A stretch of DNA of 64,000 bases from Acanthosepion esculentum (taxonomy: Eukaryota; Mollusca; Cephalopoda; Sepiida; Sepiidae). Where the stretch lies: positions 80,141,849-80,205,848 of the forward strand of contig OZ038510.1 in assembly GCA_964036315.1 (NCBI GenBank), read 5' to 3'. A program made the position numbers and the translations under genes. The stretch's first letter is position 1. Each line of letters starts with the position of its first letter. The notes below the pieces were generated by a model. The model was not told the origin of the DNA, searched no databases, and saw only the letters and a list, made by a program, of their open reading frames with translations. Shown here piece after piece: positions 31,501 through 45,870 of this stretch.

Positions 31501-34500
31501 TTCACTCAGGTAGCGTTATTATTCAGTCACCCAGGTAGCGTTATTATTCAGTCACCCAAGTAGCGTTATTATTCATTACCCCAGGTAGCGTTATTATTCA
31601 GTCACCCAGGTAGCGTTATTATTCAGTCACCCAAGTAGCGTCATTATTCAGTCACCCAGGTAGCGTTATTATTCAGTCACACAAGTAGCGTTATTATTCA
31701 GTCATCCAAGTAGCGTTATTATTCAGTCACCCAAGTAGCGTTATTATTCAGTCACCCAGGTAGCGTTATTATTAACTCACACAAGTAGCGTTATTATTCA
31801 TTCACCCAGGTGGCGTTATTATTCAGTCACCCAGGTAGCGTTATTATTCAGTCACCCAAGTAGCGTTATTATTCATTCACCCAGGTAGCGTTATTATTCA
31901 GTCACCCAGGTAGCGTTATTATTCAGTCACCCAAGTAGCGTCATTATTCAGTCACCCACGTAGCGTTATTATTCAGTCACACAAGTAGCGTTATTATTCA
32001 GTCATCCAAGTAGCGTTATTATTCAGTCACCCAAGTAGCGTTATTATTCAGTCACCCAGGTAGCGTTATTATTAACTCACACAAGTAGCGTTATTATTCA
32101 TTCACCCAGGTGGCGTTATTTTTCAGTCACCCAGGTAGCGTTATTATTCAGTCACCCAAGTAGCGTTATTATTCATTCACCCAAGTAGCGTTATTATTCA
32201 GTCACCCAGGTAGCGTTATTATTGAGTCACCCAGGTAGCGTTATTATTCAGTCATCCAAGTAGCGTTATTATTCATTGCCCCAAGTAGCATTATTATTCA
32301 TTCACCCAAGTAGCGTTATTATTCAGACACCCACGTAGCGTTATTATTCAGTCACCCAGGTAGCGTTATTATTCAGTCACCTAAGTAGCGTTATTATTCA
32401 GTCACCCAGGTAGCGTTATTATTCAATCACCCAGGTAGCGTTATTATTCAGTCACCCAAGTAGCGTTATTATTCAGTCACCCAAGTAGCGTTATTATTCA
32501 GTCACCCAGGTAGCGTTATTATTCAGTCACCCAAGTAGCGTTATTATTCAGTCACCCAAGTAGCATTATTATTCAGTCACCCAGATAGCGTTATTATTCA
32601 GTTAGCCAAGTAGCGTTATTATTCAGTCACCCAAGTAGCGTTATATTCACCCAAGTAGCGTTATTATTCAGTCACCTAGGTAGCGTTATTATTCAGTGAC
32701 ACAAGTAGCGTTATTATTCATTCACTCAGGTAGCGTTATTATTCAGTCACCCAGGTAGCGTTATTATTCAGTCACCCAGGTAGCGTTATTATTCATTACC
32801 CCAGGTAGCGTTATTATTCAGTCACCCAGGTAGCGTTATTATTCAGTCACCCAAGTAGCGTCATTATTCAGTCACCCAGGTAGCGTTATTATTCATTCAC
32901 ACAAGTAGCGTTATTATTCAGTCATCCAAGTAGCGTTATTATTCAGTCACCCAAGTAGCGTTATTATTCAGTCACCCAGGTAGCGTTATTATTAACTCAC
33001 ACAAGTAGCGTTATTATTCATTCACCCAGGTGGCGTTATTATTCAGTCACTCAGGTAGCGTTATTATTCAGTCACCCAAGTAGCGTTATTATTCATTCAC
33101 CCAGGTAGCGTTATTATTCAGTCACCCAGGTAGCGTTATTATTCAGTCACCCAAGTAGCGTCATTATTCAGTCACCCACGTAGCGTTATTATTCAGTCAC
33201 ACAAGTAGCGTTATTATTCAGTCATCCAAGTAGCGTTATTATTCAGTCACCCAAGTAGCGTTATTATTCAGTCACCCAGGTAGCGTTATTATTAACTCAC
33301 ACAAGTAGCGTTATTATTCATTCACCCAGGTGGCGTTATTTTTCAGTCACCCAGGTAGCGTTATTATTCATTCACACAAGTAGCGTTATTATTCAGTCAC
33401 CCAAGTATCGTTATTATTCAGTCACCCAAGTAGCGTTATTATTCAGTCACCCAGGTAGCGTTATTATTCAGTCACCCAGGTAGCGTTATTATTCAGTCAC
33501 CCAAGTAGCGTTATTATTCAGTCACCCAGGTAACGTTATTATTCAGTCACCCAGGTAGCGTTATTATTCAGTCACCCAGGTAGCGTTATTATTCAGTCAC
33601 ACAAGTAGCGTTATGATTCAGTCACGCAGGTACCGTTATTATTCAGTCACCCAAGTAGCGTTATTATTCAGTCACCCAAGTAGCGTTATTATTCAGTCAG
33701 CCAGGTAGCGTTATTATTCAGTCACCCAGGTAGCGTTATTATGCAGTCACCCAGGTAGAGTTATTATTCAGTCAACCAAGTAGCGTTATTATTCAGTCAC
33801 CCAAGTAGCGTTATTATTCAGTCACCCATGTAGCGTTATTATTCAGTCACCCAAGTAGCGTCATTATTCAGTCACCCAAGTAGCGTTATTATTCAGTCAC
33901 CCAAGTAGCGTTATTATTCAGTCACCCAAGTAGCGTTATTATTCAGTTACCCAAGTAGCGTTATTATTCAGTCACCCAAGTAGCGTTATTATTCAGTCAC
34001 CCAAGTAGCGTTATTATTCAGTCACCAAAGTAGCGTTATTATTCAGTCACGCAAGTAGCGTCATTATTCAGTCACCCATGTAGCGTTCTTAGTCAGTCAC
34101 CCAAGTAGCGTTATTATTCAGTCACCCATGTAGCGTTATTATTCAGTCACCCATGTAGCGTCATTATTCAGTCACCCAAGTAGCGTTATTATTCAGTCAC
34201 CCATATAGCGTTAATATTCAGTCACCAAAGTAGCGTTATTTTTCATTCCCCCAAGTAGCGTTATTATTCAGTCACCCATGTAGCGTTATTATTCAGTCAC
34301 CAAAGTAGCGTTATTATTCAGTCACCCATGTAGCGTTCTTATTCAGTCACCCAAGTAGCGTCATTATTCAGTAACCAAAGTAGCGTTATTATTCCGTCAC
34401 CCAAGTAGCGTCATTATTCAGTCACCCATGTAGCGTTATTATTCAGTCACCCAAGTAGCGTTATTATTCAGTCACCCATGTAGCGTTATTATTCAGTCAA

Positions 34501-37500
34501 CCAAGTAGCTTTATTATTCAGTCACCAAAGTAGCGTTATTATTCAGTCACCCATGTAGCGTTCTTATTCAGTCATCCAAATAGCGTTATTATTCAGTCAC
34601 CCAAGTAGCGTTATTATTCAGTCACCCATGTAGCGTTATTATTCAGTCACCCGGGTAGCGTTATTATTCATTCACCCAGGTAGCGTTATTATTCAGTCAC
34701 CCAGGTAGCGTTATTATTCAGTCACCCAAGTAGCGTCATTATTCAGTCACCCACGTAGCGTTATTATTCAGTCACACAAGTAGCGTTATTATTCAGTCAT
34801 CCAAGTAGCGTTATTATTCAGTCACCCAAGTAGCGTTATTATTCAGTCACCCAGGTAGCGTTATTATTAACTCACACAAGTAGCGTTATTATTCATTCAC
34901 CCAGGTGGCGTTATTTTTCAGTCACCCAGGTAGCGTTATTATTCATTCACACAAGTAGCGTTATTATTCAGTCACCCAAGTATCGTTATTATTCAGTCAC
35001 CCAAGTAGCGTTATTATTCAGTCACCCAGGTAGCGTTATTATTCAGTCACCCAGGTAGCGTTATTATTCAGTCACCCAAGTAGCGTTATTATTCAGTCAC
35101 CCAGGTAACGTTATTATTCAGTCACCCAGGTAGCGTTATTATTCAGTCACCCAGGTAGCGTTATTATTCAGTCACACAAGTAGCGTTATGATTCAGTCAC
35201 GCAGGTACCGTTATTTTTCAGTCACCCAAATAGCGTTATTATTCAGTCACCCAAGTAGCGTTATTATTCAGTCAGCCAGGTAGCGTTATTATTCAGTCAC
35301 CCAGGTAGCGTTATTATGCAGTCACCCAGGTAGAGTTATTATTCAGTCAACCAAGTAGCGTTATTATTCAGTCACCCAAGTAGCGTTATTATTCAGTCAC
35401 CCATGTAGCGTTATTATTCAGTCACCCAAGTAGCGTCATTATTCAGTCACCCAAGTAGCGTTATTATTCTGTCACCCAAGTAGCGTTATTATTCAGTCAC
35501 CCAAGTAGCGTTATTATTCAGTTACCCAAGTAGCGTTATTATTAAGTCACCCAAGTAGCGTTATTATTCAGTCACCCAAGTAGCGTTATTATTCAGTCAC
35601 CAAAGTAGCGTTATTATTCAGTCACGCAAGTAGCGTCATTATTCAGTCACCCATGTAGCGTTCTTAGTCAGTCACCCAAGTAGCGTTATTATTCAGTCAC
35701 CCATGTAGCGTTATTATTCAGTCACCCATGTAGCGTCATTATTCAGTCACCCAAGTAGCGTTATTATTCAGTCACCCATATAGCGTTAATATTCAGTCAC
35801 CAAAGTAGCGTTATTTTTCATTCCCCCAAGTAGCGTTATTATTCAGTCACCCATGTAGCGTTATTATTCAGTCACCAAAGTAGCGTTATTATTCAGTCAC
35901 CCATGTAGCGTTCTTATTCAGTCACCCAAGTAGCGTCATTATTCAGTAACCAAAGTAGCGTTATTATTCCGTCACCCAAGTAGCGTCATTATTCAGTCAC
36001 CCATGTAGCGTTATTATTCAGTCACCCAAGTAGCGTTATTATTCAGTCACCCAAGTAGCGTTATTATTCAGTCACCCAAGAAGCGTTATTATTCAGTCAC
36101 CCAAGTAGCGTTATTATTCAGTCACCCAAGTAGCGTTATTATTCAGTCATCCAAGTAGCGTTATTATTCAGTCACCCAAGTAGCGTCATTATTCAGTCAC
36201 CCAAGTAGCGTTATTATTCAGTCACCCAAGTAGCGTTATTATTCAGTCACCCAAGTAGCGTTATTATTCAGTTACCCAAGTAGCGTTATTATTAAGTCAC
36301 CCAAGTAGCGTTATTATTCAGTCACCCAAGTAGCGTTATTATTCAGTCACCAAAGTAGCGTTATTATTCAGTCACCCAAGTAGCGTTATTATTCATTCAC
36401 CCAAGTAGCGTTATTATTCAGTCACCCAGGTAGCGTTATTATTGAGTCACACAAGTAGCGTTATTATTCATTCACACAAGTAGCGTTATTATTCATTCCC
36501 CCAAGTAGCGTTATTATTCATTCACCCAAGTAGCGTTATTATTCATTCACCCAAGTAGCGTTATTATACATTCACCCAAGTATCGTTATTATTCAGTCAA
36601 CCAGGTAGCGTTATTATTCAGTCACCCAAGTAGCGTTATTATTCAGTCACCCAGGTAGCGTTATTATTCAGTCACCCAAGTAGCGTTATAATTCAGTCAC
36701 GCAGGTAGCGTTATTATTCAGTCACCCAGGTAGCGTTATTATTCAGTCATCCAAGTAGCGTTATTATTCATTGCCCCAAGTAGCATTATTATTCATTCAC
36801 CCAAGTAGCGTTATTATTCAGACACCCACGTAGCGTTATTATTCAGTCACCCAGGTAGCGTTATTATTCAGTCCCCTAAGTAGCGTTATTATTCAGTCAC
36901 CCAGGTAGCGTTATTATTCAATCACCCAGGTAGCGTTATTATTCAGTCACCCAAGTAGCGTTATTATTCAGTCACCCAAGTAGCGTTATTATTCAGTCAC
37001 CCAGGTAGCGTTATTATTCAGTCACCCAAGTAGCGTTATTATTCAGTCACCCAAGTAGCATTATTATTCAGTCACCCAGATAGCGTTATTATTCAGTTAG
37101 CCAAGTAGCGTTATTATTCAGTCACCCAAGTAGCGTTATATTCACCCAAGTAGCGTTATTATTCAGTCACCTAGGTAGCGTTATTATTCAGTGACACAAG
37201 TAGCGTTATTATTCATTCACTCAGGTAGCGTTATTATTCAGTCACCCAGGTAGCGTTATTATTCAGTCACCCAAGTAGCGTTATTATTCATTACCCCAGG
37301 TAGCGTTATTATTCAGTCACCCAGGTAGCGTTATTATTCAGTCACCCAAGTAGCGTCATTATTCAGTCACCCAGGTAGCGTTATTATTCAGTCACACAAG
37401 TAGCGTTATTATTCAGTCATCCAAGTAGCGTTATTATTCAGTCACCCAAGTAGCGTTATTATTCAGTCACCCAGGTAGCGTTATTATTAACTCACACAAG

Positions 37501-40500
37501 TAGCGTTATTATTCATTCACCCAGGTGGCGTTATTATTCAGTCACCCAGGTAGCGTTATTATTCAGTCACCCAAGTAGCGTTATTATTCATTCACCCAGG
37601 TAGCGTTATTATTCAGTCACCCAGGTAGCGTTATTATTCAGTCACCCAAGTAGCGTCATTATTCAGTCACCCACGTAGCGTTATTATTCAGTCACACAAG
37701 TAGCGTTATTATTCAGTCATCCAAGTAGCGTTATTATTCAGTCACCCAAGTAGCGTTATTATTCAGTCACCCAGGTAGCGTTATTATTAACTCACACAAG
37801 TAGCGTTATTATTCATTCACCCAGGTGGCGTTATTTTTCAGTCACCCAGGTAGCGTTATTATTCAGTCACTCAAGTAGCGTTATTATTCATTCACCCAAG
37901 TAGCGTTATTATTCAGTCACCCAGGTAGCGTTATTATTGAGTCACCCAGGTAGCGTTATTATTCATTCACACAAGTAGCGTTATTATTCATTCCCCCAAG
38001 TAGCGTTATTATTCATTCACCCAAGTAGCGTTATTATTCATTCACCCAAGTAGCGTTATTATACATTCACCCAAGTATCGTTATTATTCAGTCAACCAGG
38101 TAGCGTTATTATTCAGTCACCCAAGTAGCGTTATTATTCAGTCACCCAGGTAGCGTTATTATTCAGTCACCCAGGTAGCGTTATTATTCAGTCATCCAAG
38201 TAGCGTTATTATTCATTGCCCCAAGTAGCATTATTATTCATTCACCCAAGTAGCGTTATTATTCAGACACCCACGTAGCGTTATTATTCAGTCACCCAGG
38301 TAGCGTTATTATTCAGTCACCTAAGTAGCGTTATTATTCAGTCACCCAGGTAGCGTTATTATTCAATCACCCAGGTAGCGTTATTATTCAGTCACCCAAG
38401 TAGCGTTATTATTCAGTCACCCAAGTAGCGTTATTATTCAGTCACCCAGGTAGCGTTATTATTCAGTCACCCAAGTAGCGTTATTATTCAGTCACCCAAG
38501 TAGCATTATTATTCAGTCACCCAGATAGCGTTATTATTCAGTTAGCCAAGTAGCGTTATTATTCAGTCACCCAAGTAGCGTTATATTCACCCAAGTAGCG
38601 TTATTATTCAGTCACCTAGGTAGCGTTATTATTCAGTGACACAAGTAGCGTTATTATTCATTCACTCAGGTAGCGTTATTATTCAGTCACCCAGGTAGCG
38701 TTATTATTCAGTCACCCAAGTAGCGTTATTATTCATTACCCCAGGTAGCGTTATTATTCAGTCACCCAGGTAGCGTTATTATTCAGTCACCCAAGTAGCG
38801 TCATTATTCAGTCACCCAGGTAGCGTTATTATTCATTCACACAAGTAGCGTTATTATTCAGTCATCCAAGTAGCGTTATTATTCAGTCACCCAAGTAGCG
38901 TTATTATTCAGTCACCCAGGTAGCGTTATTATTAACTCACACAAGTAGCGTTATTATTCATTCACCCAGGTGGCGTTATTATTCAGTCACTCAGGTAGCG
39001 TTATTATTCAGTCACCCAAGTAGCGTTATTATTCATTCACCCAGGTAGCGTTATTATTCAGTCACCCAGGTAGCGTTATTATTCAGTCACCCAAGTAGCG
39101 TCATTATTCAGTCACCCACGTAGCGTTATTATTCAGTCACACAAGTAGCGTTATTATTCAGTCATCCAAGTAGCGTTATTATTCAGTCACCCAAGTAGCG
39201 TTATTATTCAGTCACCCAGGTAGCGTTATTATTAACTCACACAAGTAGCGTTATTATTCATTCACCCAGGTGGCGTTATTTTTCAGTCACCCAGGTAGCG
39301 TTATTATTCATTCACACAAGTAGCGTTATTATTCAGTCACCCAAGTATCGTTATTATTCAGTCACCCAAGTAGCGTTATTATTCAGTCACCCAGGTAGCG
39401 TTATTATTCAGTCACCCAGGTAGCGTTATTATTCAGTCACCCAAGTAGCGTTATTATTCAGTCACCCAGGTAACGTTATTATTCAGTCACCCAGGTAGCG
39501 TTATTATTCAGTCACCCAGGTAGCGTTATTATTCAGTCACACAAGTAGCGTTATGATTCAGTCACGCAGGTACCGTTATTATTCAGTCACCCAAGTAGCG
39601 TTATTATTCAGTCACCCAAGTAGCGTTATTATTCAGTCAGCCAGGTAGCGTTATTATTCAGTCACCCAGGTAGCGTTATTATGCAGTAACCCAGGTAGAG
39701 TTATTATTCAGTCAACCAAGTAGCGTTATTATTCAGTCACCCAAGTAGCGTTATTATTCAGTCACCCATGTAGCGTTATTATTCAGTCACCCAAGTAGCG
39801 TCATTATTCAGTCACCCAAGTAGCGTTATTATTCAGTCACCCAAGTAGCGTTATTATTCAGTCACCCAAGTAGCGTTATTATTCAGTTACCCAAGTAGCG
39901 TTATTATTCAGTCACCCAAGTAGCGTTATTATTCAGTCACCCAAGTAGCGTTATTATTCAGTCACCAAAGTAGCGTTATTATTCAGTCACGCAAGTAGCG
40001 TCATTATTCAGTCACCCATGTAGCGTTCTTAGTCAGTCACCCAAGTAGCGTTATTATTCAGTCACCCATGTAGCGTTATTATTCAGTCACCCATGTAGCG
40101 TCATTATTCAGTCACCCATGTAGCGTCATTATTCAGTCACCCATGTAGCGTTATTATTCAGTCACCCATGTAGCGTCATTATTCAGTCACCCATGTAGCG
40201 TTATTACTCAGTCACCCAAGTAGCGTTATTATTCAGTCACCCATGTAGCGTTATTATTCAGTCACCCAAGTAGCGTTATTATTCAGTCACCAAGTACCGT
40301 TAATATTCAGTCACCCAGGTAGCGTTATTATTCAGTCACCCAGGTAGCGTTATTATTCAGTCACCAAAGTAGCGTTATTATTCAGTCACCCATGTAGCGT
40401 TCTTATTCAGTCACCCAAGTAGCGTTATTATTCAGTCACCCAAGTAGCGTTATTATTCAGTCACCCAAGTAGCGTTATTATTCAGTCACCAAAGTAGCGT

Positions 40501-43500
40501 TATTATTCAGTCACCCAAGTAGCGTTATTATTCAGTCACCCAAGTAGCGTTCTTATTCAGTCACCCAAGTAGCGTTATTATTCAGTCACCCAGGTAGCGT
40601 TATTATTCATTCAACCAAGTAGCGTTATTATTCGGTCACCAAAGTAGCGTTATTATTCAGTCACCCAAGTAGTGTTATTATTCAGTCACCCAAGTAGCGT
40701 TATTATTCAGTCACCCATGTAGCGTCATTGTTCAGTCACCAAAGTAGCGTTATTATTCAGTCACCCAAGTAGCGTTATTATTCAGTCACCCAAGTAGCGT
40801 TATTATTCAGTCACCCAAGTAGCGTTATTATTCAGTCATCCAAGTAGCGCTATTATTCAGTCACCCAAATAGCGTTATTATTCAGTCAACCAAGTAGCGT
40901 TATTATTCAGTCACCAAAGTAGCGTTATTATTCAGTCACCCAAGTAGCGTTATTATTCAGTCATCCAAGTAGCGTTATTATTCAGTCACCCAAATAGCGT
41001 TATTATTCAGTCAACCAAGTAGCGTTATTATTCAGTCACCAAAGTAGCGTTATTATTCAGTCACCCAAGTAGCGTTATTATTCAGTCACACAAGTAGCGT
41101 TATTATTCAGTCACCCAAGTAGCGTTATTATTCAGTTACCAAAGTAGCGTTATTATTCAGTCACGCAAGTAGCGTCATTATTCAGTCACCCAAGTAGCGT
41201 TATTATTCAGTCACCCAAGTAGCGTTATTATTCGGTCACCAAAGTAGCGTTATTATTCAGTCACCCAAGTAGCGTTATTATTCAGTCACCCATGTAGCGT
41301 CATTGTTCAGTCACCAAAGTAGCGTTATTATTCAGTCACCCAGGTAGCGTTATTATTCAGTCAACCAAGTAGCGTTATTATTCAGTCACCCAAGTAGCGT
41401 CATTATTCAGTCACCCATGTAGCGTTATTATTCAGTCACCAAAGTAGCGTTATTATTCATTCACCCATGTAGCGTTCTTATTCAGTCACCCAAGTAGCGT
41501 TATTATTCAGTCACCCAAGTAGCGTTATTATTCAGTCACCCATGTAGCGTTATTATTCAGTCACCCATGTAGCGTCATTATTCAGTCACCCAAGTAGCGT
41601 TATTATTCAGTCACCCATGTAGCGTTATTATTCAGTCACCCATGTAGCGTCATTATTCAGTCACCCATGTAGCGTCATTATTCAGTCACCCATGTAGCGT
41701 TATTATTCAGTCACCCATGTAGCGTCATTATTCAGTCACCCATGTAGCGTTATTATTCAGTCACCCAAGTAGCGTTATTATTCAGTCACCCATGTAGCGT
41801 TATTATTCAGTCACCCAAGTAGCGTTATTATTCAGTCACCAAGTACCGTTAATATTCAGTCACCCAGGTAGCGTTATTATTCAGTCACCCAGTTAGCGTT
41901 ATTATTCAGTCACCAAAGTAGCGTTATTATTCAGTCACCCATGTAGCGTTCTTATTCAGTCACCCAAGTAGCGTTATTATTCAGTCACCCAAGTAGCGTT
42001 ATTATTCAGTCACCCAAGTAGCGTTATTATTCAGTCACCAAAGTAGCGTTATTATTCAGTCACCCAAGTAGCGTTATTATTCAGTCACCGAAGTAGCGTT
42101 CTTATTCAGTCACCCAAGTAGCGTTATTATTCAGTCACCCAGGTAGCGTTATTATTCAGTCAACCAAGTAGCGTTATTATTCGGTCACCAAAGTAGCGTT
42201 ATTATTCAGTCACCCAAGTAGTGTTATTATTCAGTCACCCAAGTAGCGTTATTATTCAGTCACCCATGTAGCGTCATTGTTCAGTCACCAAAGTAGCGTT
42301 ATTATTCAGTCACCCAAGTAGCGTTATTATTCAGTCACCCAAGTAGCGTTATTATTCAGTCACCCAAGTAGCGTTATTATTCAGTCATCCAAGTAGCGCT
42401 ATTATTCAGTCACCCAAATAGCGTTATTATTCAGTCAACCAAGTAGCGTTATTATTCAGTCACCAAAGTAGCGTTATTATTCAGTCACCCAAGTAGCGTT
42501 ATTATTCAGTCATCCAAGTAGCGTTATTATTCAGTCACCCAAATAGCGTTATTATTCAGTCAACCAAGTAGCGTTATTATTCAGTCACCAAAGTAGCGTT
42601 ATTATTCAGTCACCCAAGTAGCGTTATTATTCAGTCACACAAGTAGCGTTATTATTCAGTCACCCAAGTAGCGTTATTATTCAGTTACCAAAGTAGCGTT
42701 ATTATTCAGTCACGCAAGTAGCGTCATTATTCAGTCACCCAAGTAGCGTTATTATTCAGTCACCCAAGTAGCGTTATTATTCAGTCACCAAAGTAGCGTT
42801 ATTATTCATTCACCCATGTAGCGTTCTTATTCAGTCACCCAAGTAGCGTTATTATTCAGTCACCCAAGTAGCGTTATTATTCAGTCACCCATGTAGCGTT
42901 ATTATTCAGTCACCCATGTAGCGTCATTATTCAATCACCCAAGTAGCGTTATTATTCAGTCACCCATGTAGCGTTATTATTCAGTCACCCATGTAGCGTC
43001 ATTATTCAGTCACCCATGTAGCGTCATTATTCAGTCACCCATGTAGCGTTATTATTCAGTCACCCATGTAGCGTCATTATTCAGTCACCCATGTAGCGTT
43101 ATTATTCAGTCACCCAAGTAGCGTTATTATTCAGTCACCCATGTAGCGTTATTATTCAGTCACCCAAGTAGCGTTATTATTCAGTCACCAAGTACCGTTA
43201 ATATTCAGTCACCCAGGTAGCGTTATTATTCAGTCACCCAGGTAGCGTTATTATTCAGTCACCAAAGTAGCGTTATTATTCAGTCACCCATGTAGCGTTC
43301 TTATTCAGTCACCCAAGTAGCGTTATTATTCAGTCACCCAAGTAGCGTTATTATTCAGTCACCCAAGTAGCGTTATTATTCAGTCACCAAAGTAGCGTTA
43401 TTATTCAGTCACCCAAGTAGCGTTATTATTCAGTCACCCAAGTAGCGTTCTTATTCAGTCACCCAAGTAGCGTTATTATTCAGTCACCCAGGTAGCGTTA

Positions 43501-45870
43501 TTATTCAGTCAACCAAGTAGCGTTATTATTCGGTCACCAAAGTAGCGTTATTATTCAGTCACCCAAGTAGTGTTATTATTCAGTCACCCAAGTAGCGTTA
43601 TTATTCAGTCACCCATGTAGCGTCATTGTTCAGTCACCAAAGTAGCGTTATTATTCAGTCACCCAAGTAGCGTTATTATTCAGTCACCCAAGTAGCGTTA
43701 TTATTCAGTCACCCAAGTAGCGTTATTATTCAGTCATCCAAGTAGCGCTATTATTCAGTCACCCAAATAGCGTTATTATTCACTCAACCAAGTAGCGTTA
43801 TTATTCAGTCACCAAAGTAGCGTTATTATTCAGTCACCCAAGTAGCGTTATTATTCAGTCATCCAATTAGCGTTATTATTCAGTCACCCAAATAGCGTTA
43901 TTATTCAGTCAACCAAGTAGCGTTATTATTCAGTCACCAAAGTAGCGTTATTATTCAGTCACCCAAGTAGCGTTATTATTCAGTCACACAAGTAGCGTTA
44001 TTATTCAGTCACCCAAGTAGCGTTATTATTCAGTTACCAAAGTAGCGTTATTATTCAGTCACGCAAGTAGCGTCATTATTCAGTCACCCAATTAGCGTTA
44101 TTATTCAGTCACCCAAGTAGCGTTATTATTCAGTCACCAAAGTAGCGTTATTATTCAGTCACCCATGTAGCGTTCTTATTCAGTCACCCAAGTAGCGTTA
44201 TTATTCAGTCACCCAAGTAGCGTTATTATTCAGTCACCCAAGTAGCGTTATTATTCAGTCACCCAAGTAGCGTCATTATTCAGTCACCCAAGTAGCGTTA
44301 TTATTCAGTTACCCAAGTAGCGTTATTATTCAGTCACCAAAGTATTGTTATTATTCAGTCACCCAAGTAGCGTTATTATTCAGTCACCCAAGTAGCGTTA
44401 TTATTCAGTCACCAAAGTAGCGTTATTATTCAGTCACCCAAGTAGTGTTATTATTCAGTCACCCAAGTAGCGTTATTATTCAGTCACCCATGTAGCGTCA
44501 TTGTTCAGTCACCAAAGTAGCGTTATTATTCAGTCACCCAAGTAGCGTTATTATTCAGTCACCCAAGTAGCGTTATTATTCAGTCACCCAAGAAGCGTTA
44601 TTATTCAGTCACCCAAGTAGCGTTATTATTCAGTCACCCAAGTAGCGTTATTATTCAGTCATCCAAGTAACGTTATTATTCAGTCACCCAAATAGCGTTA
44701 TTATTCAGTCAACCAAGTAGCGTTATTATTCAGTCACCAAAGTAGCGTTATTATTCAGTCACCCAAGTAGCGTTATTATTCAGTCACACAAGTAGCGTTA
44801 TTATTCAGTCACCCAAGTAGCGTTATTATTCAGTCACCAAAGTCGCGTTATTATTCAGTCACGCAAGTAGCGTCATTATTCAGTCACCCAAGTAGCGTTA
44901 TTATTCAGTCACCCAAGTAGCGTTATTATTCAGTCACCAAAGTAGCGTCATTATTCAGTCACCCAAGTAGCGTCATTATTCAGTCACCCATGTAGCGTTC
45001 TTATTCAGTCACCCATGTAGAGTTATTATTCAGTCACCCATGTAGCGTTATTATTCAGTCACCCAAGTAGCGTCATTATTCAGTCACCCAAGTAGCGTTA
45101 TTATTCGGTCACCAAAGTAGCGTTATTATTCAGTCACCCAAGTAGCGTCATTATTCAGCCACCCAAGTAGCGTTATTATTCAGTCACCCAAGTAGCGTTA
45201 TTATTCACTCACCCATGTAGCGTTATTATTCAGTCAACCAAGTAGCGTTATTATTCAGCCACCCAAGTAGCGTTATTATTCAGTCACCCACGTAGCATTA
45301 TTATTCAGTCACCCAAGTAGCGTTATTATTCACTCAACCAAGTAGCGTTATTATTCAGCCACCCAAGTAGCGTTATTATTCAGTCACCCAAGTAGCATTA
45401 TTCTTCAGTCACCCAAGTAGCGTTATTATTCAGTCAACCAAGTAGCGTTATTATTCAGCCACCCAAGTAGCGTTATTATTCAGTCACCCAAGTAGCGTTA
45501 TTATTCAGCCACCCAAGTAGCGTTATTATTCAGTCACCCAAGTAGCGTTATTATTCAGACACCCAAGTAGCGTTATTATTCAGTCACCCAAGTAGCGTTA
45601 TTATTCAGACACCCAAGTAGCGTTATTATTCAGTCACCCAAATAGCGTTATTATTCAGCCACCCAAGTAGCGTTATTATTCAGTCACCCAAGTAGCGTTA
45701 TTATTCAGACACCCAAGTAGCGTTATTATTCAGTCACCCAAGTAGCGTTATTATTCAGACACCCAAGTAGCGTTATTATTCAGTCACCAAAGTTGCGTTA
45801 TTATTCAGACACCCAAGTAGCGTTATTATTCAGTCACCCATGTAGCGTTATTATTCAGTCACCCATGTAG
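28515..45870 (+). repeat. 25-bp minisatellite, close to 700 units
   Basis: The unit is tagcgttattattcagtcac plus ccaag (25 bp), with common variants ccagg and ccatg at its end, attgagtcac or attcattcac in the middle, and cgtcatt for cgttatt. Rare 20-bp units (tagcgttatattcacccaag; 29975, 32640, 38582) and 24-bp units (accaagtaccgttaatattc; 40295, 41844, 43193) mark copies. The period is not a multiple of three and the unit carries stop codons, so it is not coding. Local subfamilies dominate different stretches: cattcac/cagg to about 33 kb, catg-rich from 34 kb, and cagccac or cagacac near 45.2-45.8 kb. Confidence 0.98.
29500..43300 (+). repeat. Higher-order repeats within the 25-bp minisatellite
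   Basis: Marker variants recur at fixed offsets. tagcgttataattcagtcac is found at 29521, 30966 (1,445 bp, 58 units with one short) and 36681. gcaggtaccgtta is found at 33631, 35206 (1,575 bp, 63 units) and 39571 (5,940 bp from the first). The 24-bp units at 40295, 41844 and 43193 are 1,549 and 1,349 bp apart. Short units at 32640 and 38582 are also about 5,940 bp apart. Several rounds of kilobase-scale duplication are implied. Confidence 0.85.

Noticed and set aside
28515..45870. CRISPR array
   Set aside because: The 25-bp units are contiguous with no unique spacers, and the genome is clearly animal; it is a minisatellite.
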